This document shows, one piece after another, positions 22,156-33,619 of a DNA stretch of 64,000 nt (position 1 is the stretch's first letter; every line of letters starts with the position of its first letter). The DNA is taken from assembly GCA_030323885.1 (NCBI GenBank), contig CM059194.1:8021686-8085685 (forward strand), given 5' to 3'. Both the position numbers and the translations under genes were made by a program. Under the pieces are notes generated by a model that was not told where the DNA came from, made no database searches, and saw only the letters and a program-made list of their open reading frames with translations. The stretch comes from Branchipolynoe longqiensis (lineage: Eukaryota > Annelida > Polychaeta > Phyllodocida > Polynoidae).

Positions 22156-24542
22156 TGTGAATTACAAGGCCAGCTCTGTCTAGCTGAACGAGCTGTGTTG
22201 CAAGCAACTATAGTGAACTTGGCACAGAGGTCAGAGGTTAAGAGGGGGTGCGGGAGACAACCACTGTCGGGTCAAACTAGAGGACGGTAACTGGCTGAGC
22301 AAAATGTGTCACGTGATTAAAGACAGACAGAACTGACGTTTATAGGAGTTTGTTGAGAGTTATTGAACTGGTGTATTTACGTAGAGTTATAGCAAACTAA
22401 TAGTGTACGTTCGTTATATATTTACAGGTATATATATATCGAGCTGAGTAATGTGAAAGCAGCAGAGAGAGCAGTGAGATGCAGACAGACAGATAGGTAA
22501 ATAAATAGTTACAAAAATAGAGATATAAATAAATAGATAGACAAATAAATAGCTAGATAAATAAATAGATAAATAAATAAATAAATAGAGGTAGATAGAT
22601 ACAGGTCTACAGTCGGACATAATAAACATTGATACTGTGCAACCCCGTGGCTGGGAGTTCTGAGAGAGAGAGATCAAAAGTTACCCGCTACGTCACTATG
22701 ACGTCACCACGATGTCAGTGTGACGGCACTGTGGCTGGTGCGACTATGACGTCACTGGTGCTCTCAGAGTCGGGTGGCCTCTGGTGAAACAAACTGAGCA
22801 ACGAACGCAGTCAGGCTAAATGAGGGCGTGAGGGTGGTTTCCTCATGTATGAGGAAGTGCAGCCAAAGCCCTGGGGTTCTCTGTGCTTAGGCAGACATGC
22901 AGGTAGGTGGGGTCTACGCTTGGCAAGAGGCCAGTTTGTTGGATGGACGGGGGGTATTTAATTCTTTTTTGTTCATCCCCCCACGTCCACTATTCTTTTT
23001 TGTCCTTTGTAGTTGAGTGCGTTCTGGGAGTGGGAGTAATCGGAGAGACCTTGAGAGAACCGACTTAACAAACACGCGAACAACTAAACACACATACACA
23101 CGAGCAAACACAGAGAATAAATGAAGCAACAAATAAAGGAGGACAAACAACATATCTATGGGGTGGGGGCATCGCAATTTGGGGTTGATTCATTTATCAG
23201 TTATAAGGAGCTTTATATAAACCGAATCTTCACTAACGCTCCCCAGCAGATGTTTGCATAGCCTCTCTAAGTTCAGAACAGAACATGTGTTGGGAGAGTG
23301 AAGAGGAACACAAGGGAATCACTAAGCAGCTTCTGCTCTCACTGTGGGTGGGTGGCTCTTCTTATGCCTTCTAGGAGCCTTTCTTGTCTTTGTTGTGTTT
23401 AGATGGATTCATATCTCATGGTGCTCGCGTTAGGTGAATGCAAATAAACTATAATAGATAGCGAGCATATGTCAACGTGGAACATGAATTCAGTACAGAA
23501 CTGAACATAGTGTGTATTAGCGGTATTTGCGTTGTGCCACCTAAATGACGCTGACTATATGCGCAATGCTGGAGAGCATCAGTCGGAGTGCAGAACTGGA
23601 TGACCTAATGATATCTTTAGTTGCACCAGGAGGTCAGAGAAAGGTCACATGACTAAATCAAATAGGATCAAAGATGTATCTACAATGAAAGTCTCAGCTC
23701 GATCAATTTACTTTAAAAAATCTCAAATAACAAAGACAACGAGTAGGGACATAACACACGAATAATAATCAGATAGATAGCAATACGCGGAATGTTTGGG
23801 CTTAGTTGTGCATTGTTCAATTTAAATTGAGTGTCTGTGGAGGGTTTGAATCAGTTAACGAGGCTAAATAACGTCGACTCTTGCTGGGTAATCTGCTTGT
23901 TACATATATTATTTTATTAATATTCAAACCACATTCAGCCAACTCTGCCAAGAGTCACTGCACTACACGATGCAATTCAAGCTGCATGAATAATTAATTG
24001 TCATTTCACAAAAAACCTGTTTAAAAAATATATATTTGAACTGATCACCTTCAGACTTTTCCAGTTGTGATTAATTAATGAATGACTGGATTAATTAATT
24101 AATTAATTACACATCGTAAGTCAGGTTTAGGTTATATCGCTTCAACCCAACATCTACCTCACTCATCTTCATCTAACAAAGCAAATCTCCAACACTCTAT
24201 TCAACCAAATGAGGTAGAAAGGACAGGAATGGTATGTTGGTGTGCAATCAACCGTGAAGGAGCTGATGCAGTGTAGGTCGAGGTTGGAGGTGTGTGGGGA
24301 TGGGGGGGGGGGGAGTGGTGTGTGGGGTGGGGGTTGTTCAAGCCCAGTGTGTTATGTTATATCATTCGGTTAATTAACAATTGATTGTGAAATAATCAAT
24401 TCTTGTCCAAGTTAATCAGTCTAAGCCTGATTATGAAAAGCCATGCGGTAAATGTTGCCCTGGAGTGCTGATGGCCATTTCATTTTTACTTCTTGAAAAT
24501 ATTTTTTTAATTCTCTTCTTCATTCCAAATTCGCAAAAGAAA

Positions 24543-24591
<49 letters not shown>

Positions 24592-24797
24592 TCACAATGA
24601 TTCCCTGAATACATATTACCATTTCCTCAAAGCCCCTTCACTGGCTGAGTGTGGCATGGTTTTACAACTCGTGTTGGATTCAGGCTTTTTTTGTAAATTT
24701 ATATACACTCAGAGAAAAATTCAAAACCCAAAAAAGAAAAAAAAAGAAACCCCCCAAAAATCACCAAAATCAAAACTGATTAAAAACGTAGTCTTAC
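22156..24797. other. Intron 2 interior, no gene recognised
   Basis: 22160-22480 is unassigned. About 22490-22600 is a low-complexity AAATAGAT tract. 22680-24530 is AT-rich unique sequence with short ATTAATTAATTA runs near 24080-24110 and a G run near 24301. A (TA)n microsatellite lies at about 24546-24589. No convincing exon was found before 24798. Confidence 0.5.
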
Positions 24798-24903
24798 TTT
24801 GTAGCCAGACCTGCAGTCCCGAAGCAGAGTGAGTGGCTGCCCTTGCTCTGCGCGAGGAGTCGGGACCAGTGTAGGCCCCTCACCACAAATTAGGGGGCCA
24901 CCT
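24798..24903 (-). CDS. Exon X: possible alternative exon to exon C
   Basis: 106 bases between a strong acceptor (pyrimidine-rich, ending GCCTACTTTAG) and a donor TACAAA then GTAAGA. It accepts phase 2 and leaves phase 0, exactly as exon C, so it could replace exon C but not be included with it. The peptide runs from GGPLICGEGPTLVP to LLRDCRSGYK and does not resemble exon C. GGPLI and the Arg-rich end are faintly like a LINE C-terminal tail, so a decayed LINE or an exonised fragment is an alternative. The intron to exon B would be only about 215 bases. Confidence 0.3.
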
Positions 24904-25118
24904 CTAAAGTAGGCGTCACACACAGAGAGAAAGAGACAAACCCCTAGAGAATAAAACATTTGGATTTCGTTAAAAAAACAATCCAATAATACAATCGAAT
25001 AATGAATAAATTCATCATCTGTCTACTTTTTGAGTGCGTTGTGTTGGATAAGAATTTGTTGCTGCTGGCTCAATTCTTTCTTTCGGCACACCAACATCCC
25101 ACCATTTACCGGGTGTAC

Positions 25119-25309
25119 CTGACTGCTAGTTCGTCATATTTTTTTTCCACTTCATACCCGACTTCTCGCTCCGGCCCCAGGTTGACTGGCAGGTAGCGGT
25201 CCATCATCACTTTGTGCGCGTCCACTTTGCTGCGAGCGTCGGCAGTACGTGAGCGGATGCTGCTGTAGGCGGAGCTCAGGTCAGGCATCATCATCGACTC
25301 GAGTCGGGA
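25119..25309 (-). CDS. Exon B: internal coding exon of the minus-strand gene
   Basis: The acceptor CCTCTGCCTCCCTGACAG precedes 25309. In phase 0 it reads SRLES, then three Met codons, then PDLSSAYSSIRSRTADARSK, VDAHKVMMDRYLPVN and YEVEKKYDELAV. It is charged and likely helical in its second half, unlike the disordered neighbours. Two in-phase donors lie nine bases apart: after GTCAG (25119, GTACAC) and after ACCCG (25110, GTAAAT); both leave phase 2 and differ by three residues. ATG ATG ATG, 15 bases after the acceptor, could start a short isoform of about 192-195 residues. I do not recognise the family. Confidence 0.7.
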
Positions 25310-25489
25310 CTGTCAGGGAGGCAGAGGAAGGGAGCAGAATGTGAGTAAATTGTAGACTGGTCAGTCACTGGTGCAGATAGAGAGAGAAGAAGCGGACAAT
25401 TATTGAACTGTAACTGGCACTTATAGACTAGTCATTGGTTGGTGCTGGTAGTGATCGGGTAGAGAGTGTGCTGTTTGTCTACAGCATTT

Positions 25490-26272
25490 CTAAGCTGATC
25501 ATTCATTGGTGTAGAGAGGGGCAGGGTGCAGAGAGTATGTGGTTTATCAGTGGCTTTTGTAAGCTGATCATTCATTGTTGAAGAAAGAGGGGGGCAGAGA
25601 GTTTGTAGTTTGTCAGTGGCTTTTGTAAGCTACTCATTCATTGGTGTAGAGAGAGGGGGACAGAGAGTTTGCAGTTTGTCAGTAGGTTTTGTAAGCTGCT
25701 CATTCATTGTTGAAGAGAGAGGGGGGAGAGAGAGTTTGCAGTTTGTCAGTGGATTTTGTAAGCTGATCATTAATTGTTGAAGATAGAGAGGGGGCAGCGA
25801 GTTTGCAGTTTGTCAGTAGCTTTTGTAAGCTGATCATTCATTGTTGAAGAGAGAGGGGGACAGATAGTTTGCAGTGTGTCAGTAGCTTTTGTAAACTGAT
25901 CATTCATTGGTGAAGAGAGAGGGGGACAGAGATTTTGTAGTTTGTCAGTAGCTTTTGTAAGCTGATCATTCATTGGTGAAGAGAGAGGGGGACAGAGATT
26001 TTGTAGTTTGTCAGTAGCTTTTGTAAGCTGATCATTCATTGGTGAAGAGAGAGGGGGACAGAGATTTTGTAGTTTGTCAGTGGCTTTTGTAAGCTGATCA
26101 TTCATTGGTGAAGAGAGAGGGGGACAGAGATTTTGTAGTTTGTCAGTGGCTTTTGTAAGCTGAACTTTCATTGTCGAAGAGAGAAGGGGGCAGAGAGTTT
26201 GTAGTTTGTCAGTGGCTTTTGTAAGCTGATCATTCATTGGTGTAGAGAGGGGGGCAGAGAGTGTGCATTTAC
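25490..26272. repeat. 66-bp minisatellite at the 3' end of intron 1
   Basis: About 12 units with GTTTGTCAGTAGCTTTTGTA, AGCTGATCATTCATTGGTGA and AGAGAGAGGGGGACAGAG. Units at about 25900-26160 are nearly identical; those nearer exon B are degenerate and traces reach about 25355. As 66 is 22 codons, the minus strand is open across it (repeated LTKATDKLQNLCPPLSS); this is not called a gene. On the gene strand each unit holds CTGAC, a CT-rich tract (CCCCCTCTCTCTTC) and an AG. Confidence 0.95.
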
Positions 26273-26530
26273 TGTACATTTACTTAGGATTTAGTGTGAA
26301 TTGAGTGTACATTAGTTACATTTATTGCACATTTACTGTACATTTATTGTACATTTACTGTGCATTTACTGTGAATTTAGTGTACATTTAGTTACATTTA
26401 CTGCACATTTACTGTACATTTACTGTACATTCACTGTACATTTCCTTACATTAACTGTACATTCATGGCATATTTACTGTGCATTTAGTGTACCTTTACT
26501 GTACATTTAGTGTAGGCTACATTCGCTTTG
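26273..26530. repeat. 12-bp TGTACATTTACT array
   Basis: Degenerate units of TGTACATTTACT with TGTGCATTTAGT variants, directly following the 66-bp array. Confidence 0.9.
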
Positions 26531-26539
26531 CAATTCCTG

Positions 26540-26868
26540 TACATTACTGTGCATTAGTGTAAATTTACTGTGCATTACTGTGCATTATTGTGCATTACTG
26601 TGCATTACTGTGCATTACTGTGCATTACTGTGCAGTACTGTGTATTACTGTTCATTACCGTTCATTACCGTTCATTACCGTTCATTACCGTTCATTACTG
26701 TGCATTATTGTTCATTACTGTGCATTACTGTGCATTACTGTGCATTACTGTGCATTACTGTGCATTACTGTTCATTACCGTTCATTACCGTTCATTAATG
26801 TGCATTACTGTGCATTACTGTGCATTACTGTGCATTACTGTGCATTACTGTGCATTACTGCGCATTTA
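26540..26868. repeat. 10-bp minisatellite with two interchanging unit types
   Basis: ATTACTGTGC units alternate in blocks with ATTACCGTTC units. The 10-bp period keeps all frames open on the plus strand. Confidence 0.95.
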
Positions 26869-26994
26869 CCTCAACTTCCAGGTCCCTACCGCGGCGGTGC
26901 AGATTCGGTGAATACACTCGAGTTGGCGAGTAGCTACGGTACGGCAAGCTGGTTACCTGGTCAGGGACACACGCACTCACATTAGTCACACAGT

Positions 26995-28015
26995 GCAGAA
27001 AGGGCCCTGTCAGGGCAAGGACTGTCACTAACCCAGTCACTGTCACTAAACCAGACACTGTCAGGGCAAGGACTGTCACTAACCCAGGCACTGTCAATAA
27101 ACCAGTCACTGTCACTAAATCAGTCACTGTCAGGGCAAGGACTGTCACTAACCCAGTCACTGTCATGAAACCATACACTGTCAGGGCAAGGACTGTCACT
27201 AACCCAGGCACTGTCACTCAGCCTGTCACTAACCCAGTCACTGTCACTAAACCAGTCACTGTCAGGGCAAGGACTGTCACTAACCCAGTCACTGTCACTA
27301 AGCCAGTCACTGTCACTATACCAGTCACTGTCACTAAACTAGTCACTTTCATGGCAAGGAGTGTCACTAACCCAGTCACTGTCACTAAACCAGTCACTGT
27401 CAGGGCACGAACTGTCACTAAACCAGTCACTGTCACTAAACCAGTCACTGTCTGGGCAAGGACTGTCACTAACCCAATCCCTGTCACTAAACCAGTCACA
27501 GTCAAGGACTGTCATTAAACCAGTCACTGTCACTAAACCAGTCATTGTCAGGGCAAGAACTGTCACTAATCCAGTCACTGTCACTAAACCAGTCACTGTC
27601 ACTAAACCAGGGCAATGACTGTCATTAACACATATACTGTCAGTGCAAGGAACATCAGAGCACACACGTCAACATGTCATGGGACGTCACTGTCAGGAAG
27701 CCAGTCACTGTCACAAAGCCAACCACTGTCATTAAATCAGTCACTGTCACTATGTCAGTCACTGTCACTAAGTCAGTCACTGTCAGAAAGGCAGTTACTG
27801 TCACTAAGGCAGTCACTGCCATTAGGCCAGTCACTGTCACTATGTCAGTCACTGTCACTAAGCCAGTCACTGACACTCAGTCAGTCACTGCCACTAAGCC
27901 AGTCACTGTAACAAAGCCATTCACTGGCACTAAGCCATTTACTGCACTAAACTGATCACTATCACTAATAAAGTCACTGTCACTACTTCAGTCACTATTA
28001 TTAAACTAGTCCCTG
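26995..28015. repeat. 18-bp minisatellite, CAGTCACTGTCACTAAAC
   Basis: 18-bp units (six codons, VTVTKP on one strand and LVTVTG on the other) with inserts of GTCAGGGCAAGGACTGTCAC recurring about every 50-70 bases in the first half. Open on both strands; no gene inferred. Confidence 0.95.
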
Positions 28016-28329
28016 TTAGTGAGTCGTACTGAAGCTATACAATGTAGCACAGTTGTGCTGAGACATTGGCTCTGTGATCTGTTATCTTTATTTTGTGTTC
28101 AGCACAATCTTACTGTAAACAAAGTCAGTGCAGTCCACATATGTCCCCAATGATCGAAATGACTTACAGCTAAAATAATATTATCTCTTCCACCTGTCTC
28201 CAATATTCTCTAATGACTTACAGTCAAAATAATAGGACACGTACATGTGTCCCCCTATTTTTTCAGAGTGACCTAGACTGTTTTGAAATAGGTAACTTGT
28301 ATGCGTTCTCAAACAGCGAAAAAGTGACA

Positions 28330-30792
28330 GTAATATAGTTGCTGCCTTCCCCACGTTCTATAACAGCTAACAAGTAACAGCAGTACAAAGACTGATTGTT
28401 CTACGTTCTATAATAGCTAATAAGTAACAGCAGTATAAACACTGCTTGTCCCACATTCTATAACAGCTAACAAGCAAGAGCAGTATAAACACTGATTGCC
28501 CCACATTCTATAACAGCTAACAAGTAACAGAATAAACACTGCCTGCCCCACGTTATATAACAGCTAACAAGTAACATCAGAATAAACACTGCCTGCCCCA
28601 CGTTCTATAACAGCTAACAAGTAACATCAGTATAACCACTGCTTGTCCCACGTTCTATAACAGCTACGTTCTATAACAGCTAACAAGTAACATCAGAATA
28701 AACACTGCCTGCCCCACGTTCTATAACAGCTAACAAGTAACATCAGTATAACCACTGCTTGTCCCACGTTCTATAACAGCTAACAAGTAACATCAGAATA
28801 AACACTGCCTGCCCCACGTTCTATAACAGCTAACAAGTAACATCAGTATAACCACTGATTGTCCCATGTTCTATAACAACTAACAAGTAACATCAGTATA
28901 AACACTGCCTGCCCCACGTTCTATAAACTACAGTACATCAGTAACACTGCCTGCCCCACGTTCTATAACAACTAACAAGTAACATCAGAATAAACACTGC
29001 CTGCCCCACGTTCTATAACAACTAACAAGTAACATCAGAATAAACACTGCCTGTCCCACGTTCTATAACAACTAACAAGTAACATCAGTATAAACACTGC
29101 CTGCCCCACGTTCTATAACAACTAACAAGTAACATCAGAATAAACACTGATTGTCCCCCGTTCTATAACAGCTAACAAGTAACATCAGTATAACCACTGA
29201 TTGTCCCACGTTCTATAACAACTAACAAGTAACATCAGTATAAACACTGCCTGCCCCACGTTCTATAACAACTAACAAGTAACATCAGAATAAACACTGA
29301 TTGTCCCCCGTTCTATAACAACTAACAAGTAACATCAGAATAACCACTGATTGTCCCACGTTCTATAACAACTAACAAGTAACATCAGAATAAACACTGC
29401 CTGCCCACCTTCTATAACACCTAACGAGCAACAGCAGTATACACACTGCTTGTCCCACGTTCTATAACAGCTAACAAGAAACATCAGAATAAACACTGCC
29501 TGTCCCATGTTGTATAACAGCTGACAAGTAAAGGCAGTATAAACACTGCTTGTCCGACCTTCTATAGCGGCTAACAAGTTACAGCAGTATAAAAACTGCT
29601 TGTCCCACGTTCTATAACAGCTAACAAGTACCATCCAAATAAACACAGCTTCTCCCACCTTCTATAACAGCTAACAAGTAACAGCAGTATAAACAATGTC
29701 TGTACCATGTTCTATAACAGCTAACAAGTAACAGCAGTATAAACACTGTTTGTAACATGTTCTATAACAAGTAACAGCAGTATAAACACTGCTTGTCCCA
29801 CGTTCCATAACAGCTAACAAGTAATATCAGTATAAACACTGCTTGTCCCACGTTCTATAACAGCTCACAAGTAACAGCAGTATACACACTGCTTGTCCCA
29901 CGTGGTATAATTGCTAACAAGTAACAGCAGTATACACACTGCTTGTCCCATGTTGTATAACAACTAACAAGTAACAGCAGTATAAACACTGCTTGTCCCT
30001 GTTGTATAACAACTAACAAGTACCATTAGTATAAACACTGTTTGTCCCATCTTCTATAATGGCTAACAAGTAACATCAGTATAAACACTGCTTGTCCCAT
30101 TTCAGTAACAGCTAACAAGCAACATCAGTATAAACACTGCCTGTCCCACCATCTATAACAGCTAACAAGTAACAGCAGTACAAAGACTGATTGTTCCCCG
30201 TTCTATAATAGCTAACAAGTAACAGCACAGCAGAATAAACACTCCCTGCCCCACCTTCTATATCTGCTAGCAAGTGAGAGCAGTATAACATTGCCTGCTT
30301 CACGTTCTATAACATCTAACAAGTAACAGCAGTGTAAATACTGATTGTCCCACTTCTATAATGTCTACCAAGTAACAGCAGTATAAACACCGCCTGCCCC
30401 ACATTCAATAACAGCTAACACGTAACAACAGCATAAACACTGCCTGCCCCAAGTTCAATAACAGCTAACAAGTAACATTAGTATAAACACTGATTGTCCC
30501 ACATTCAGTATAAGCTAACAAGTAACATCAGTATAACCACTGCTTATCCCACGTTCTATAATAGCTAACAAGTAACAGCAGTATAGCGACTGCTTGTCCC
30601 ACACTCTATAACAGATAACAATTAACAGCAGTTTAAACACTGCTTGTCCCAAGTTATATTACAGCTAACAAGTAACAGCAGTATAAACACTGCCAGGCCA
30701 AAGTTTAATAATAACTATCAAGGTACATCAGAATAAATACCTCTTGTCCCACCTTCTTGTCCCACCTTCTATAACAGTTAACAAGTAACAGC
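28330..30792. repeat. 50-bp minisatellite, about 49 units
   Basis: Units of ACGTTCTATAACAGCTAACA, AGTAACATCAGTATAAACAC and TGCCTGCCCC. Regional variants include CATCAGAATAAACACTGCC and CAGCAGTATAAACACTGCTT. Truncated units occur near 28665 and 28930. The array ends at the left end of a TTAA-MITE. Confidence 0.97.
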
Positions 30793-31442
30793 AACCATAG
30801 TTCGATGGTTTTATGTTAGTCACTTCCTGGGATAAATATAAGTATCACGTTGATCATTATAATCTACCTTACTTTGGTTCATGGTAACTTTGATATAAAA
30901 TGGCTAACTTTGGAGATATTTGAAGCTTTCTCTGTGGCGGAGTGGTTAGAGTGTCTGACTTGTTTCTAGGTCAGACTCCTAATCTGAGGGTCGGTGGTTC
31001 GATTCCTCATGCCCTCACCTCTGCCAATTTGGATTTCCACTGCTGTGTATAACTTACAACGTCATCAAAGGCCGGTTGCTCTCATACCAAGTCTATGTGG
31101 TGTGGGAGGTTAAAAATCCCTTGGGTCGGTAAAAGTGTAGGCTCGGGCTTTCTATCGACGAGCAGTGGAATGAGGAAGACCAGTCGTCTATGACTGAAAT
31201 TTCCCCTGCTTAAACAACTAATGGACCAAACAAAAAAACATGCACCATTAACTTTGGCAGGCGCACCAAAACTCTTACACCATAGGCTTCTAAAGTAACA
31301 GGTTCTATTAAATTGACTCACTATTCCCTTCTATGTGGCAACAAGTGCTTTATAAATGTATCAGTATCTAAGTTAGATATGTAGAATCGAATCTAGGTGG
31401 GTGTTTTAGTTTTGAAAAGCTTATGTTTCATCGGACTATGCA
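30793..31442 (+). mobile_element. TTAA-MITE carrying a SINE
   Basis: Left end at CATAGTTCGATGG, internal consensus to TGGAGATATTTGAAG (30922), then a SINE (30923-31233), then consensus resumes and ends at CATCGGACTATGCA (31429-31442). Both outer termini are slightly truncated. Confidence 0.8.
30923..31233 (+). mobile_element. SINE family 2 (tRNA-derived), nested in a MITE
   Basis: Its head has an exact A box (TGGCGGAGTGG) and an exact B box (GGTTCGATTCC), separated by a long stretch as in tRNAs with a long variable arm (Ser/Leu type). The body continues to GACCAGTCGTCTATGACTGA, AATTTCCCCTGCTTAA and an A-rich end. It differs throughout from family 1. A tRNA gene is ruled out by the attached body. 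Confidence 0.85.
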
Positions 31443-31524
31443 CCTATGCCCCAGTGTTTAGTAGCGGCCTACAGGAGCCTACCGCGTGCCATCCCCTCCC
31501 CTGACGTGCCCCGCCACCTCTCAC

Positions 31525-31596
31525 CTGCCGGGCTGCGCCGGCCACTTTGCCGGGCTGAGCTGCCGCCCGCCTGTTTGTTTGGAAGCGGAGGCGCTC
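31525..31596 (-). other. Candidate non-coding leader exon of an internal promoter
   Basis: From about 30 bases past the TATA box to the donor CCCGGCAG then GTGAGA (exon end 31525). It has no ATG. Spliced to exon B it would place three start codons 15 bases into that exon. Confidence 0.35.
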
Positions 31597-31665
31597 TGCG
31601 GGCAAACCTGAGCCTGTCAGTATTTATAGTGAGCCGGTGAAGCCCCCCTCACCCCCACCCCCCAG
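31597..31665 (-). promoter_or_regulatory. Candidate internal TATA promoter in intron 1
   Basis: TATAAATA on the minus strand (31628-31621), preceded upstream by GC/KLF-type GGGGGGTGGGGGTG (31650-31665). The island from 31450 to 31690 is GC-rich while its surroundings are repeats. The orientation is that of the gene. Confidence 0.4.
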
Positions 31666-31714
31666 GCGGCTCCCACCATTTCCCAGCACTCGGCGACGAG
31701 TCTCGGTAATCTCC

Positions 31715-32590
31715 AGTCGCTCTGAGCAGCTCTGAATTGTTCTGAGTAGCTCTGAGTAGTTCCGAGCTGTCCTGAGTAGGTCTGAGTAGTTATGAGCTGA
31801 TGTTAGTAGTTCTGAACTGTCCTACATAGTTCTGAGCTGTTCTGAGCTGTTCTGAGCTGTTCTGAGTAGCACTGAGCTGTTCTGAATAGCTTTGACTAGC
31901 TCTGAACTGTTCCGAGTAGCGCTGAGTAGCTATGAGTACTTCTGAACTGCCCTGAGTAGCTCTTAATAGTTCTGGACTGTTCTGAGCAGCTCTGAATAGT
32001 TCTGAGCTGTTCTGAATAGCGCTGAGAAGTGCTGACCTGTCCTGAGTAGCTCTGAGTAGTTCTGAATTGTTCTGAGCAGCTTTGACTAGATCTGAACTGT
32101 TCCGAGTGGCTCTCAGTAGTTCTGAACTGGCCTGAGTAGCGCTGAGTAGTTCTGAACTGCCCTGAATAGCTCTGAGTAGTTCTGAACTGTTCTGAGTAGC
32201 TCTGAATAGCTCTGAGATGTTCTGAGTAGCTCTGAGTAATGCTGACCTGTCCTGATTAGTTCTGAGTAGTTCTAAACTGCCCTGAGTAGATCTGAGTAGT
32301 TCTGACCTGTTCTGAGTAGTTCTGAGTAGTTCTGAGATGTTCTGAGTAGCTCTGAGTAGTTCTAAACTGCTCTGAGTAGCTCTGAGTAGTTTTGAAGTGT
32401 TCTGAGTAGCTCTGAGTAGTTCTGAGATGTTCTGAGTAGCTCCGAGTAGTTCTGAACTGCCATCAGTAGCTGTGAGTAGTTCTGAACTGTTCTGAGTAGT
32501 TCTGAGATGTTCTGAGTAGCTCTGAGTAGTACTGAACTGCCATGAGTAGCTCTGAGTAGTTCTGAACTGTTCGAAGCACTTTTGAGCTGT
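31715..32590. repeat. 10-bp minisatellite, TCTGAGTAGC/T
   Basis: About 87 units of TCTGAGTAGC, TCTGAGTAGT and TCTGAACTGT types arranged in irregular order. Confidence 0.95.
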
Positions 32591-32644
32591 GTAGGGCAGC
32601 TCAGGGCAACAGCGAATATCCCAGAATAGCTAAGTGGTAGGAAG

Positions 32645-33225
32645 CAGCACCGAGCAGCATATAGCAGCACAGAACAACACTGTGCAGCTCCGAGCAGCAT
32701 ATAGCAGCACAGAACAACACTGTGCAGCTCCGAGCAGCATATAGCAGCACAGAACAACACTCTGCAGCTCCGAGCAGCATATAGCAGCAGAGAATAACAC
32801 TGTGCAGCTCCGCGCAGCAGATAGCAACACAGAACAGCACTGTGCAGCTCGGAGCAGCATATAGCAGCACAGAACAGCACTGTGCAGCTCCGAGCAGCAA
32901 AATAGCAGCACAGAACAACACTGTGCAGCTCCGAGCAGCATATAGGAGCACAGAACACAACTGTGCAGCCCCGAGCAGCATATAGCCGCACATAATAACA
33001 GTGCCGCTCCGAGCACCATATAGCAGCACAGAACAACACTGTGCAGCTCCGAGCAGCATATAGCAGCACAGAACAGCACTGTGCAGCTCCGAGCAGCATA
33101 TAGTAGCACAGAACAACACTGTGCAGCTCCGAACAGCATGTATCAGCACGGAACAACACTGTGCAGCTCCGAGCAGCACATAACAGCACGGAACAGCACT
33201 GAGCAGATCCGAGCAGCACAATAAC
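32645..33225. repeat. 40-bp minisatellite
   Basis: About 14 units with AGCAGCATATAGCAGCACAG, AACAACACTG and TGCAGCTCCG. It contains the source of the 103-bp block copied to 33971-34073. Long open frames here encode only repeated CSVLLYAARS-type peptides. Confidence 0.95.
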
Positions 33226-33408
33226 AGATCCATGTGAGACAGTAACAGTTGTATGTCAGACAAGAACATATCCATGTCAGACAATGCCATATCCATGTCA
33301 GACAAGAACATATCCATGTCAGACAGGAATAGATCCATGTCAAACAAGAACAGATCCATGTCGGACAAGAACAGCAAATGTCAGACAGTAACAGATCCAT
33401 GTCAGACC
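33226..33408. repeat. 21-bp minisatellite
   Basis: About eight units of ATCCATGTCAGACAAGAACA with small changes, starting directly after the 40-bp array. Confidence 0.95.
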
Positions 33409-33619
33409 AGACACGTATCTCCAGGCTTGTCTATGACTACAAGTACTTCATATTGACACAGTTTCATTCAGTACCAACAAGCTACTGAGACTTTGACAGT
33501 TTGATGTTGCATTATGGGTATTCCGAGTTACAGTCTGGGTCACGGCTTCCGCTTTCATGCCAGAAGTTGGGGATGATTTCCTTTGAGGCCCTATCTTTCA
33601 CTACAGACCCTATGCTTTA

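Noticed and set aside
30930..31015. Possible tRNA gene (exact A and B boxes)
   Set aside because: It continues into a SINE body with an A-rich end and lies inside a MITE, so it is a SINE head.
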